Source: Eubacterium sp. (GTDB lineage Bacteria; Bacillota; Clostridia; Peptostreptococcales; Anaerovoracaceae). From it: DNA of 64,000 nucleotides. Numbering within the stretch: the stretch's first letter is position 1; each line of letters opens with the position of its first letter. Below the pieces are notes generated by a model. That model was not told where the DNA came from. It saw only the letters and a program-made list of their open reading frames with translations, and ran no database searches. Location: the NCBI GenBank assembly GCA_017533915.1, contig JAFWHX010000005.1, positions 124,001-188,000 on the forward strand, written 5' to 3'. Both the position numbers and the translations under genes were made by a program. This document shows positions 45,553-54,070 of the stretch, in pieces.

Positions 45553-47517
45553 TCAAATATGTATTATCTTCTTCAGATTGTCTGCTGAATCAGAGCGGAC
45601 GATACTGTTCCTCATGCTTTCGGGTACAGCGTCAAGTACAGCTTCCGGAATACTGCCGCTTCCGGTATAGACGAGAAGGCCGCAGTACCGGCATGCGAAG
45701 CCGACTGCGTCTTTAAGGAATCTGTCGCCGCCCAGCAGCTTATCAGCCATCCTGTCTGAGAAGAACAGTGCTTTCTGCTTCGCAGGCGAAAGCGCGAGGC
45801 TGATAACAGTTTCCGGATCATCCGTATCAAAGATACATACCATGTCGAACCTTGTGCCGCCGTACATCCTGAGAGGGGCCAAACCGTATTCGTGTATCAG
45901 ATACTCCATCGCGGTCTTGAACCTGATCTTCCCGCTCTTGTACAGATCCAGCACCGCTGAGCCGATCGAGGAGAGCGGCTGCGTATCGTCAGAAGCGATC
46001 AGATCCATGTTATAGAGTTCCGGATAAGCCGTGCCTACGTTCTCTGTGGTCTTCGCATCATCGCACCCGACGTATACCTCAGTATTGTCATTCCAGCCTG
46101 AATCAACGGCTGTAAGCTCCTTTAGCATGTCTGTTTCATGTCCGGGATAAAAGCCGTCAGTGTATATCAGGACTTTCTTTGCGTCTGTACGCGGTATGTC
46201 CTGCAGCTCAAGGCCGTCTGTCCGGCCGAGGAGTATGCCGCAAAGCTTCTCTGGATTATCTGCCGCATCGTATCTGTACCATTCGCTGATGTCAGTCTTA
46301 TCTGAAGAGGATCCGGCTGTGCCTTCTTCAGAGGAGTCATGGCTCAGGCCGCCGGAAGAAGCGCCTTCTGCGGCACTTTCTTTACGAAGAAGGCGGATCA
46401 CGTCTTCCCGGCTGAACGCCATGTCGAGTGAAAGCTCGCGTATATCTATGTTCAGCCCCTGTCTTCTGTTGTATTCATCATAATCGTCGATGTAGAGTAC
46501 GACATGCTTATTCAGGATAAGATAATCAACGAACACGCTGGAGTAATCCGATATGAGTGCGTCAGTAACAGTCATGAGAGAGTAGCTGTCCACATCCTCG
46601 GGGAAGTTCCTGATATGGCTGTATCTGCTGAAATCAAGCATGTCGCTCTCATGATAGTGATGATGCAGATGCACATACAGGATCTCATCATTTCCGAGCG
46701 CGCTGTCCATGTAGTCGAGAAATTCCCGGTCTCTCTTCACGGACTTCTTTTTGCCCCAGTGACCTCTGAACGTCGGCATGTAGGCGTATATCTTCTCGCC
46801 TGCGGGGGCGAGCATGCTCTTCAGCGCCGCCTTCTCTTCATCGGTGACTTTCAGCATGCCGGCTGTCCTGGGGTATCCCATCATCAAAGCCTTCCCGGTA
46901 AGAAGATGTGTGATCTTGTATGACCGCCACATCACGTCTCGCGTGAAGGTATTGGGGTAGAGCAGGTAGTCTGAGCAAAGGAAGTTCTTCTGCTGCAGTC
47001 CGCTCTTGTGGCATCTGTTTCCTTCTTTAAGGAGGCCTATCTTTTTGAGGGGCGTGCCGTGCCAGGTATTTATCACGACCTGGCCGTATCTCTTTGTGAA
47101 CTGGTACGGGAAATAGCTCTCGGTGATAAGGTATTTACATGTCTCGAGCTTGATGTCGAATCCTTTCGGAACTGTTTCTGTCCGGCTCCATCCCTTGTCG
47201 CGGATCATCGCATTGACTGATCCGTCCGTCTCGCCGGTCGTCCTTATGTAGACTTTCCAGCCATCAAAATCCTCACTCTGATTCAGCACGTCGAGAAGGT
47301 ACTGCAGATTTCCCTTTGCCTCACGTCCAAGGCCGCTCAAAATGACGCTCTTCTCATCAAGAGGTAGATCATAGAAATAGTCATTTACAGTCTTCTTTCC
47401 AGGTTTCCGGAGATGAAGGCGAAGGATCCATCTGTATTTTCCTGACAGCTTGTTCCTGGCCTGTCTGTTTATTTGAAATGATTCTTCCGGCTTTTTGTAA
47501 GCTGCTTTGAGATCCAT
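45553..47517 (-). CDS. CDP-glycerol glycerophosphotransferase family protein
   Basis: A 654-residue protein. The transferase region (about 50-400) has VINTWHGTPLKKIGLL near residue 146 and ALISDYSSVFVDYLILNKH near 315, both hallmarks of TagB/TagF enzymes. A low-complexity Ser/Glu/Gly insert lies near 380-405. The last 220 residues look like a separate domain I do not recognise. The protein probably adds glycerol phosphate units to a teichoic or capsular polymer at the inner membrane face. AGAAAGGA precedes the ATG. It is divergent from the feo cluster. Confidence 0.85.
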   Translation of the reverse strand: MDLKAAYKKPEESFQINRQARNKLSGKYRWILRLHLRKPGKKTVNDYFYDLPLDEKSVILSGLGREAKGNLQYLLDVLNQSEDFDGWKVYIRTTGETDGSVNAMIRDKGWSRTETVPKGFDIKLETCKYLITESYFPYQFTKRYGQVVINTWHGTPLKKIGLLKEGNRCHKSGLQQKNFLCSDYLLYPNTFTRDVMWRSYKITHLLTGKALMMGYPRTAGMLKVTDEEKAALKSMLAPAGEKIYAYMPTFRGHWGKKKSVKRDREFLDYMDSALGNDEILYVHLHHHYHESDMLDFSRYSHIRNFPEDVDSYSLMTVTDALISDYSSVFVDYLILNKHVVLYIDDYDEYNRRQGLNIDIRELSLDMAFSREDVIRLLRKESAAEGASSGGLSHDSSEEGTAGSSSDKTDISEWYRYDAADNPEKLCGILLGRTDGLELQDIPRTDAKKVLIYTDGFYPGHETDMLKELTAVDSGWNDNTEVYVGCDDAKTTENVGTAYPELYNMDLIASDDTQPLSSIGSAVLDLYKSGKIRFKTAMEYLIHEYGLAPLRMYGGTRFDMVCIFDTDDPETVISLALSPAKQKALFFSDRMADKLLGGDRFLKDAVGFACRYCGLLVYTGSGSIPEAVLDAVPESMRNSIVRSDSADNLKKIIHI

Positions 47518-47590
47518 GTGCCAGTCCTTTCTTGTTTAATGAACACTTTAAGTATACTACATAAAATAATACAAATAAAGGAATGGGCGC

Positions 47591-47619
47591 TTGACAGCGA
47601 GCAGGAGTTAGTGTACACT
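47591..47619 (+). promoter_or_regulatory. Promoter of the feo operon
   Basis: TTGACA at 47591-47596 and TACACT at 47614-47619 have a 17-bp spacer. The -10 lies within the operator-like palindrome. Confidence 0.7.
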
Positions 47620-47641
47620 AATGTTAGTTAAAGCTAACTAA
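47608..47641 (+). promoter_or_regulatory. DtxR/IdeR-like operator, two adjacent dyads
   Basis: TTAGTGTACACTAA (47608-47621) is a perfect palindrome over the -10. TTAGTTA-AAGC-TAACTAA (47624-47641) is a second dyad and closely resembles the DtxR-type iron box (TTAGGTTAGSCTAACCTAA). An iron-responsive DtxR-family repressor is the natural reader; its gene is not in this window. Confidence 0.7.
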
Positions 47642-47731
47642 CTAATATAAACATAAAACTGCTGAATATAAAAGCTGGCGCACAGGATGAATTTGATAAT
47701 GCTAATAACAGCCGGCTATGGAGGAAGAATG

Positions 47732-47947
47732 ATGCCGATTTTGATGGCAAGAAGCGGAGACAATGTAAAAGTCGCGAAAGTCGTCGGTAACGACGCTGTG
47801 AGGCAGAGACTCGGAGAGCTGGGCTTTGTTGCAGGAACGCCGGTATCTGTGCTGCAGACGCACGGCGGAGACATGATCGTCAAGGTCAGGGACTCAAGGC
47901 TCGCTCTGACGCGCGAGATGGCAGCTAAAGTAATGGTAGACATGTAA
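47732..47947 (+). CDS. feoA: FeoA domain protein, first copy
   Basis: A 71-residue SH3-like FeoA protein. It contains DNVKVAKVVGNDAVRQRLGELGFVAGTPVSVL, in which RLGELGF and G at +3 mark the family. FeoA helps FeoB import ferrous iron. GGAGG at 47720-47724 sets ATG 47732 as the start; the in-frame ATG at 47687 lacks a site. The gene is under the DtxR-like operator and precedes a second FeoA gene by 10 bp. Confidence 0.9.
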   Translation: MPILMARSGDNVKVAKVVGNDAVRQRLGELGFVAGTPVSVLQTHGGDMIVKVRDSRLALTREMAAKVMVDM

Positions 47948-47957
47948 GGAGAACGAA

Positions 47958-48179
47958 ATGAAGACTCTTAAAGATGTAAAAGTCGGACAGACGGCTGAAG
48001 TTGTGAAGATCCACGGAGACGGGCCGGTCAAGCGCCGTATCATGGATATGGGGATAACAAAAGGAGTGGAGATATTCGTAAGGAAGGTCGCGCCTCTTGG
48101 AGATCCGATGGAGCTCAATGTGAGAAACTACGAGCTCTCAGTGAGAAAAGCAGACGCGGAGATGATCGAGGTTGAATAG
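47958..48179 (+). CDS. feoA: FeoA domain protein, second copy
   Basis: A 73-residue FeoA protein distinct from the first: KTLKDVKVGQTAEVVKIHG, then KRRIMDMGITKGVEIFVRK. It has the DPMELNVRNYELSVRK ending typical of FeoA. AAGGAG stands before the ATG. The feoB gene follows after 34 bp. Two FeoA genes before FeoB are common in Clostridia. Confidence 0.93.
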   Translation: MKTLKDVKVGQTAEVVKIHGDGPVKRRIMDMGITKGVEIFVRKVAPLGDPMELNVRNYELSVRKADAEMIEVE

Positions 48180-48213
48180 GACATATTTTAATAGATGAAG
48201 AAGGAGCAGAAAG

Positions 48214-50505
48214 ATGGCAGTAAAGATAGCACTCGCAGGTAACCCGAACAGCGGCAAGACGACTTTGTTCAATGCGCTGACAGGCGCGAACCAGTATGTA
48301 GGGAACTGGCCAGGCGTTACCGTCGAGAAGAAAGAAGGAAAGATAAAAGGACACAAGGACGTTATCCTGCAGGATCTCCCGGGGATCTATTCGCTTTCAC
48401 CGTATACGCTGGAGGAAGTAGTCGCCAGGGATTATCTGGTAAAAGAACGCCCGGACGCGATCCTGAATATAGTTGACGGAACCAACATAGAGCGTAACCT
48501 GTATCTTACCACACAGCTGATAGAGCTTGGTATTCCGGTCGTGATGGCTGTGAACATGATGGATCTTGTCAGGAAGAACGGTGATTCTGTAGATACTTCT
48601 AAGATCGGAAAAGATCTGGGATGTAAAGTGATAGAGATAAGCGCGCTTAAGGGCGAAGGAGTAAGCGAAGCGGCGGACCTCGCGATCAAAGCTGCGGAGA
48701 CAAAAGGAGATCCTGACGCAGTGAGATTCTCCGACAGCGTTGAGAATGTGCTTGGAAAGATCACAGATCTTCTGAACGGCAAAGTGGACAGCAAGCTGCT
48801 CCGCTGGTATGCGGTGAAAGTATTCGAGCGTGATGAGAAAGTTATGGAACAGCTCAGCATCGGAGATATGACAGCTGATATAGAAAAGCTGATCGAGAGC
48901 TGCGAAAAAGAGCTTGACGACGACTCCGAGAGCATCATCACAAATGAAAGATACAACCTTATAACAAAGATCACAGAAGATGCAGTAAAGAAAGAAAATA
49001 CAAAGGATAACCTCACAGTTTCTGATAAGATCGATAAGATCGTGACTAACAGGATACTTGGACTTCCTATATTCGTCGTGATCATGTTCTTTGTTTATGC
49101 GATCGCAATGGGCAGCTGGAGCGTGTCGATCGGGACCGCAGCGACAGATTTCACGAATGACGTCATCTTCGGCGAATGGGTCCCGGGAGTGATCGACAAT
49201 ATACTCGGAGCTATGGGAGTTGGTGAAGAAACATGGCTGTACGGTCTGATCCAGAACGGAATCGTGGCAGGAGTCGGAGCAGTGCTTGGATTCGTACCGC
49301 AGATGCTCGTGCTCTTCGTGCTGCTTGCGATACTTGAAGACATCGGATACATGTCGAGGGTCGCATTCGTTATGGACCGTATCTTCAGACAGTTCGGCCT
49401 TTCAGGCAAGAGCTTCATCCCATGCCTCGTAGCTACAGGGTGCGGAATACCTGGAGTCATGGCATCGAGGACGATCGAGCAGGACAGAGACCGTAAGCTC
49501 ACAGTGATGACGACGACATTCATGCCGTGCGGAGCAAAGCTTCCGATAATCGGGCTCATAGCAGGAGCTGTTTTCGGCGGATCTCCGCTCGTAGCAGCGT
49601 CAGCATATTTTATCGGTATCGGCTCGATCATTCTGTCTGGTATAATCCTGAAGAAGTTCAAGGCTTTTGCCGGCGAGCCTGCGCCGTTCGTCATGGAGCT
49701 TCCGGCATATCACATTCCATCAGTTGGAAATGTTCTTAGAGCAACATGGGAGCGCGGCTGGTCATTCATCAAGAGAGCAGGATCAGTAATTCTCATATCC
49801 TCGATCATACTCTGGTTCCTTCAGGGATTCGGATTCGTCAACGGGCAGTTCGGAATGGTAGATGACCTGTTTGGGGATGAGACTCTGGTAACAGAAGAAT
49901 ACAAGGCAGATCTCGCCGCAAAGAGGCAGATACCTGTAGAAGATGTGAACGCAAGCGACGATTCGATGCTTGCCGACTTTGGAAGCGTGGTAACTCCTGT
50001 ATTCAGACCGATCGGATTCACGACATGGAGACAGACGGTTGCGACGATAACAGGCCTTATCGCAAAGGAAGAAGTAGTCGGAACATTCGGCGTACTATAT
50101 AACTATGACGACAGTCAGGAAGAGCTCGGTGAGAACGGTGAGCAGGTATGGCCGCGCGTAAGAGCGGACTTTGCTAATACAGGTGCTGCCGGCGCAGCCG
50201 GAATGGCATTCCTCATCTTCAATCTTCTCTGTGCTCCTTGCTTTGCTGCAATAGGCGCTATAAAGCGTGAGATGAACAATGCCAAGTGGACATGGGCCGC
50301 TATCGGCTGGATGACAGTATGGGCATATGTGATGGCATTCATCGCATACAACCTCGGCAAAGCCTTTACAGGCGGCGGCTTCGGTATCGGCGCGGTGATC
50401 GCGATCGCCGCACTGGCAGGTGTCATCTACCTGGTCGTCCGCCCTGGATACAAGCCTGAGACCGGCGCGCGCACACTGACGTCAGTAGAAGCAATGGAAA
50501 GTTAG
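48214..50505 (+). CDS. feoB: Ferrous iron transporter FeoB
   Basis: A 763-residue FeoB. The N-terminal G domain has GNPNSGKTTLFNALTG (about 9-24), switch region GNWPGVTVEKKEG and DLPGIY. The membrane part begins near residue 285. It includes the gate motifs MPCGAKLPI near 433 and the CGIPGVMASR segment near 405, which carry the conserved cysteines. The C-terminal part ends after several helices. It imports Fe(II) with the two FeoA partners. Its stop codon lies in the first unit of a hairpin array. Confidence 0.97.
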   Translation: MAVKIALAGNPNSGKTTLFNALTGANQYVGNWPGVTVEKKEGKIKGHKDVILQDLPGIYSLSPYTLEEVVARDYLVKERPDAILNIVDGTNIERNLYLTTQLIELGIPVVMAVNMMDLVRKNGDSVDTSKIGKDLGCKVIEISALKGEGVSEAADLAIKAAETKGDPDAVRFSDSVENVLGKITDLLNGKVDSKLLRWYAVKVFERDEKVMEQLSIGDMTADIEKLIESCEKELDDDSESIITNERYNLITKITEDAVKKENTKDNLTVSDKIDKIVTNRILGLPIFVVIMFFVYAIAMGSWSVSIGTAATDFTNDVIFGEWVPGVIDNILGAMGVGEETWLYGLIQNGIVAGVGAVLGFVPQMLVLFVLLAILEDIGYMSRVAFVMDRIFRQFGLSGKSFIPCLVATGCGIPGVMASRTIEQDRDRKLTVMTTTFMPCGAKLPIIGLIAGAVFGGSPLVAASAYFIGIGSIILSGIILKKFKAFAGEPAPFVMELPAYHIPSVGNVLRATWERGWSFIKRAGSVILISSIILWFLQGFGFVNGQFGMVDDLFGDETLVTEEYKADLAAKRQIPVEDVNASDDSMLADFGSVVTPVFRPIGFTTWRQTVATITGLIAKEEVVGTFGVLYNYDDSQEELGENGEQVWPRVRADFANTGAAGAAGMAFLIFNLLCAPCFAAIGAIKREMNNAKWTWAAIGWMTVWAYVMAFIAYNLGKAFTGGGFGIGAVIAIAALAGVIYLVVRPGYKPETGARTLTSVEAMES

Positions 50506-50734
50506 TATAATTTCGGATAAATATTAGTACATTTATACTAACGGGCAAGCACAGGATGCCGGAAGTTAGTATAAAATCGGATGATTGTTAGTACATTTAT
50601 ACTAACGGGCAAGCACAGGATGCCGGAAGTTAGTATAAAATCGGATGATTGTTAGTACTTTTATACTAACGAACAAGCACAGCATGCCGGAAGTTAGTAT
50701 AAAATCGGATGATTGTTAGTACTTTTATACTAAC
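50501..50734. repeat. 64-bp array of hairpin units after feoB
   Basis: Units start at 50501, 50565, 50629 and 50693, an exact 64-bp period; the last is only the hairpin part. Each has GTTAGTATAAA and TTTATACTAAC arms (11 bp) around a 20-nt loop, then a 22-bp spacer GGGCAAGCACAGGATGCCGGAA. In the first unit the feoB stop is inside the left arm, which differs at its end. The TTAGT/ACTAA arms match half-sites of the feoA operator. The whole 50506-50832 gap is this array plus a short leader of the next gene. Confidence 0.93.
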
Positions 50735-50832
50735 AAAAAATACGAATTGATTTGTGTAATGAATAACAGGGACTGCTTTGATGCTGTCAGCAGACGGCGG
50801 AAAGCAGCGGGATAGAAAGGAGATGACGGCGT

Positions 50833-51054
50833 ATGGATCCTGTGATAGGTCAGATCATAGTAGGTACGGTAGTCGCAGTGCTTGCATTCTTCAGCGGACG
50901 TGCTGTGCTCGGCGGGATCAAAGCTGAGCTCCGCGGCGAAAAGAGCTGCGCAGGCTGCAGCGGCTGTCAGTCAGGTAAAAGCTGTGAGGAGTGCCGTATG
51001 TGTGAACGGCTGGAAGAGCTCAGACAGCAGAAGATCAAAGAGACCTCCATATAA
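50833..51054 (+). CDS. FeoB-associated Cys-rich membrane protein
   Basis: A 73-residue protein with one N-terminal helix (about 6-28) and a Cys-rich tail: CAGCSGC near residue 40, then CEECRMCERL. This is the FeoB-associated Cys-rich family found after feoB in Clostridia. It may assist iron handling at the membrane. AAAGGAG precedes the ATG. It is separated from feoB by the hairpin array. Confidence 0.9.
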   Translation: MDPVIGQIIVGTVVAVLAFFSGRAVLGGIKAELRGEKSCAGCSGCQSGKSCEECRMCERLEELRQQKIKETSI

Positions 51055-51082
51055 CAAAAAACAATGATATATCTACACGTAA

Positions 51083-51109
51083 GCAGTCCTTCCCAGTGGA
51101 GGACTGTTT
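51083..51109 (+). terminator. Terminator-like hairpin after the feo cluster
   Basis: GCAGTCCTTCC pairs with GGAGGACTG with one bulged T; a short TTT follows. The weak T-run limits confidence. Confidence 0.5.
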
Positions 51110-51217
51110 GCGTTCCCGGCAGGTTTCTTCATGGTTTCGAGCAGAGAGTGCATAGATAATTCTGCGCTGCCTTAAAAAATCTTTATGAAGAGTTATGTTT
51201 TGGGAAATGTGCTCAGA

Positions 51218-51226
51218 TGATATAAT
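51218..51226 (+). promoter_or_regulatory. Extended -10 promoter before the EEP hydrolase gene
   Basis: TGATATAAT fits TGnTATAAT. It is about 145 bp before the start and just before the duplicated leader. Confidence 0.5.
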
Positions 51227-51255
51227 ATTATTAGATAGAGGCCGGCAGAGGACGC

Positions 51256-51371
51256 TTTGATCTGGTGCTTTCAGCACTGAAGCAGGAACCGGCCGGAAGG
51301 GCATTGGAGGTTTTGATCAGTTGCTTTCAGAAATGGAGCAGGATCTGGCTGGAAGGGCATTGGAGGTTTTG
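51256..51371 (+). repeat. 56-bp tandem duplication of the gene leader including the ribosome site
   Basis: GGCATTGGAGGTTTTGAT occurs at about 51300 and 51356, with the surrounding 56 bp repeated at about 80% identity. The second GGAGG serves the EEP gene; the first is followed by CAGTTGC, with no ATG. The 51055-51371 gap otherwise contains only the hairpin and promoter listed. Confidence 0.8.
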
Positions 51372-52460
51372 ATGAAAGTAATACTTACGATTATAAAAAT
51401 ACTGTTCATACTGATTCTGATACTTGCACTTGCGGTCGGGACGGGACTTGGACTTCTCACGATATTCCAGTATAACCCTGACGACACGGAGAACGTTGTG
51501 CTCACAGGCCAGTCTGAGAACTCCCCAGAGCAGGGAAAGCCGTTCAGGATCATGACTTGGAACATAGGATATGGAGCGCTCGGAGACAACGCCGACTTTT
51601 TCATGGACGGCGGAAAGATGGTGAACACAGCTGACGAAGAGCGTGTGAGATATAATCTTGACGGCATTACCGAAGGGATAATTGAGGATAATGCAGATAT
51701 CTACATGCTGCAGGAAGTGGACCGCGACGCGGACAGGTCGCATAATATCGACGAAGCAGCTGAGATAACCAACGCGCTTGCCGAGATCGAGGACAAATCA
51801 TATCAGACGATGTTCGCGAACAATTTCAAGGCTTTGTTCGTGCCGTTTCCGATCCCGCCGATCGGAAAAGTAAACAGCGGTATTTACACTGCTTCGGATT
51901 TCCGTTGTCAGAGAGCGGACAGGATACAGCTTCCTTCACCGTTCAAATGGCCGGTCAGTACAGCGAACTTCAAGAGATGCCTTCTGGTAACGCGTATAAG
52001 GCTGTCGGGATCGAGCAGATACCTCGTCCTGATAAACGCACACCTTGAGGGATACGATGTGGAAGACGGCAGCGGCAAAGAAGCACAGACAAAGGTGCTG
52101 ATGGACGTCATGCAGAAAGAATACGATGATGGGAACTACGTCATAGTCGGAGGCGACTTCAATCAGACGTTCAACGACGTGGATACTGCGGATTACCCTG
52201 TATATGAGGGAACGTGGCAGCCGGGAACGCTTGACGTAGACGAGTTCATTCCGGAATTCATACCGGCAATGGACCCGGTAGTTCCGACATGCCGCTCGCT
52301 TGACAAAGTCTATGATAAGGCGAATGATGAGCATCAGTTCTACATGACGGACGGGTTCATCTATTCAAAAAACGTCAGGATGAACAGCATAGAGACGAAA
52401 GATCTCGAATTCGAGTACTCTGATCATAACCCGGTCGTGGCAGAATTTGAGCTGAAGTGA
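51372..52460 (+). CDS. Membrane-anchored EEP-family phosphohydrolase
   Basis: A 362-residue protein. A single N-terminal helix (about 2-28) anchors or exports it. The endonuclease/exonuclease/phosphatase fold shows MTWNIGYGA near residue 62, YMLQEVDRD near 115 with catalytic Glu, INAHLEGYD near 225, GGDFNQTFND near 260 and SDHNPV near the C-terminus. Substrates of secreted members include nucleic acids and phospholipids; none can be chosen. The start is ATG 51372, 5 bp after GGAGG. The MATE gene begins one base after the stop. Confidence 0.87.
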   Translation: MKVILTIIKILFILILILALAVGTGLGLLTIFQYNPDDTENVVLTGQSENSPEQGKPFRIMTWNIGYGALGDNADFFMDGGKMVNTADEERVRYNLDGITEGIIEDNADIYMLQEVDRDADRSHNIDEAAEITNALAEIEDKSYQTMFANNFKALFVPFPIPPIGKVNSGIYTASDFRCQRADRIQLPSPFKWPVSTANFKRCLLVTRIRLSGSSRYLVLINAHLEGYDVEDGSGKEAQTKVLMDVMQKEYDDGNYVIVGGDFNQTFNDVDTADYPVYEGTWQPGTLDVDEFIPEFIPAMDPVVPTCRSLDKVYDKANDEHQFYMTDGFIYSKNVRMNSIETKDLEFEYSDHNPVVAEFELK

Positions 52461-52461
52461 T

Positions 52462-53967
52462 ATGGCAGAGAAAAGTGTAAAAGCAATTGAAAATCCACTA
52501 GGGACGAAGCCTCTTGGGAGGCTTCTCTTTTCGCTTGCAGTCCCGACAGCGATCGGTAATGTGGTCAACGCAATGTATAACATCGTGGACCAGATATTCA
52601 TCGGCCAGGGTGTAGGTACGCTTGGAAACGCTGCGACTTCGGTGTCATTCCCGCTCACCACTATCTGTCTCGCGATAGGGCTCATGCTCGGCCTGGGCGC
52701 CGCATCGGGATTCAACCTGGAGCTCGGTCAGGCGCATGCAGCTTCAGCCATGCCTGAGATCAGGAAAGCTCACGAGGAGCGTGCGAAGGAGATAGTTGCA
52801 AGAGCTTCAGGGACCATGGTGTTATCAGGGATCATCATACTGATACTTGTAAGGATCTTCCTTTCGCCGATGCTGAAAGCCTTCGGCGCCACAGACACCA
52901 TAATGCCGTATGCTGCGGAATATGCAGGCATAACGTCATGGGGGATACCGTTCCTTCTGTTCATGATGGGCGCGAATCCGATCGTGAGGGCGGACAGGAG
53001 CCCGCGCTATTCCATGGCAGCTGTAATAATCGGAGCAGTGCTGAATACGATACTGGACCCTGTGTTCATATTCGTATGCGGATGGGGGATCGCAGGAGCC
53101 GCATGGGCAACGGTCATAAGCCAGGTGGTATCAGCAGTGATGCTTGCGGCATATTTTCCGAGATTCCGGTCAGTACATTTTACGTGGAGCGACTTTCTGC
53201 CGCACTGCAAAGCTGACGGCAGTACGGATGATCTGGCTGATGACGCTGAAGAAGCAGCCGGCTCATTCGGCAGGGCACTCGTTGAATACGCTGAGACTGT
53301 GATCTATGTGTGCAAGCTCGGCATCAACTCTCTGATCTTTCAGATGTCTACTGTCATCGTGCAGATCACTATCAATAATATGCTGAAGATCTACGGCGCG
53401 CAGACAGTTTACGGCTCTGACATCCCTATCGCTGTCTGCGGCATCGTAATGAAGATAAACGTGATTTTTATTTCTCTCATGATTGGGCTCATAAGCGGTG
53501 CACAGCCGATCTGCAGCTATAATTACGGAGCAGGTAAATACACAAGAGTACGCGGTACTGTGAAGCTGTTCACGATATGGGCAGTGATCATCGGGACATT
53601 TTCCTGGCTCATCTTCCAGCTGTTCCCGGACAAGATAATACTGCTTTTCGGAAACGGCGGCGGAAATGAGCTGTATTTCGAATATGCGGAGCGTTTCATG
53701 CGGACGTTCCTGTTCTTCACGTTCATAAACGGGCTTCAGGTATGTTCTGCGACTTTTTTCCCGTCGATAGGGAAACCGCTGAGAGGTGCTTTTCTTTCCT
53801 TCTCCAAGCAGATCCTTATCTTCATGCCGGTCCTTGTCATCATGACGCAGCTGTACGGCCTCGACGGCATTATGTACGCGCAGGCTGCAACAGACTTACT
53901 GGCAGCTCTTCTTTCAGTTTCATTTCTTGCATATGAGATGCATATAATGCCGCGCGAAGATGCGTGA
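52462..53967 (+). CDS. MATE family efflux transporter
   Basis: A 501-residue transporter with about twelve helices in two halves. The N-terminal GRLLFSLAVPTAIGNVVNAMYNIVDQIFIGQGVG is a typical MATE opening, and the SGAQPICSYNYGAG segment (about 345) matches the second half repeat. A hydrophilic insert near residues 250-275 (DGSTDDLADDAEEAAG) is unusual. It exports drugs or metabolites using ion gradients. It is cotranscribed with the EEP gene. Confidence 0.92.
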   Translation: MAEKSVKAIENPLGTKPLGRLLFSLAVPTAIGNVVNAMYNIVDQIFIGQGVGTLGNAATSVSFPLTTICLAIGLMLGLGAASGFNLELGQAHAASAMPEIRKAHEERAKEIVARASGTMVLSGIIILILVRIFLSPMLKAFGATDTIMPYAAEYAGITSWGIPFLLFMMGANPIVRADRSPRYSMAAVIIGAVLNTILDPVFIFVCGWGIAGAAWATVISQVVSAVMLAAYFPRFRSVHFTWSDFLPHCKADGSTDDLADDAEEAAGSFGRALVEYAETVIYVCKLGINSLIFQMSTVIVQITINNMLKIYGAQTVYGSDIPIAVCGIVMKINVIFISLMIGLISGAQPICSYNYGAGKYTRVRGTVKLFTIWAVIIGTFSWLIFQLFPDKIILLFGNGGGNELYFEYAERFMRTFLFFTFINGLQVCSATFFPSIGKPLRGAFLSFSKQILIFMPVLVIMTQLYGLDGIMYAQAATDLLAALLSVSFLAYEMHIMPREDA

Positions 53968-53980
53968 CAATATCAATTTG

Positions 53981-53989
53981 TGATATAAT
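53981..53989 (+). promoter_or_regulatory. Extended -10 promoter before the BMP-domain gene
   Basis: TGATATAAT fits TGnTATAAT, about 80 bp before the start at 54071. There is no good -35. Confidence 0.5.
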
Positions 53990-54070
53990 TAGGCATATTA
54001 TTCAAGTACCCGGACAAGGACATATGTCATTCGGGACATTCATTTTTTCAGTAAAACGGCAGGATGATCT

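Noticed and set aside
50501-50734. CRISPR array after feoB
   Set aside because: The segments between hairpins are themselves conserved, so there are no spacers.
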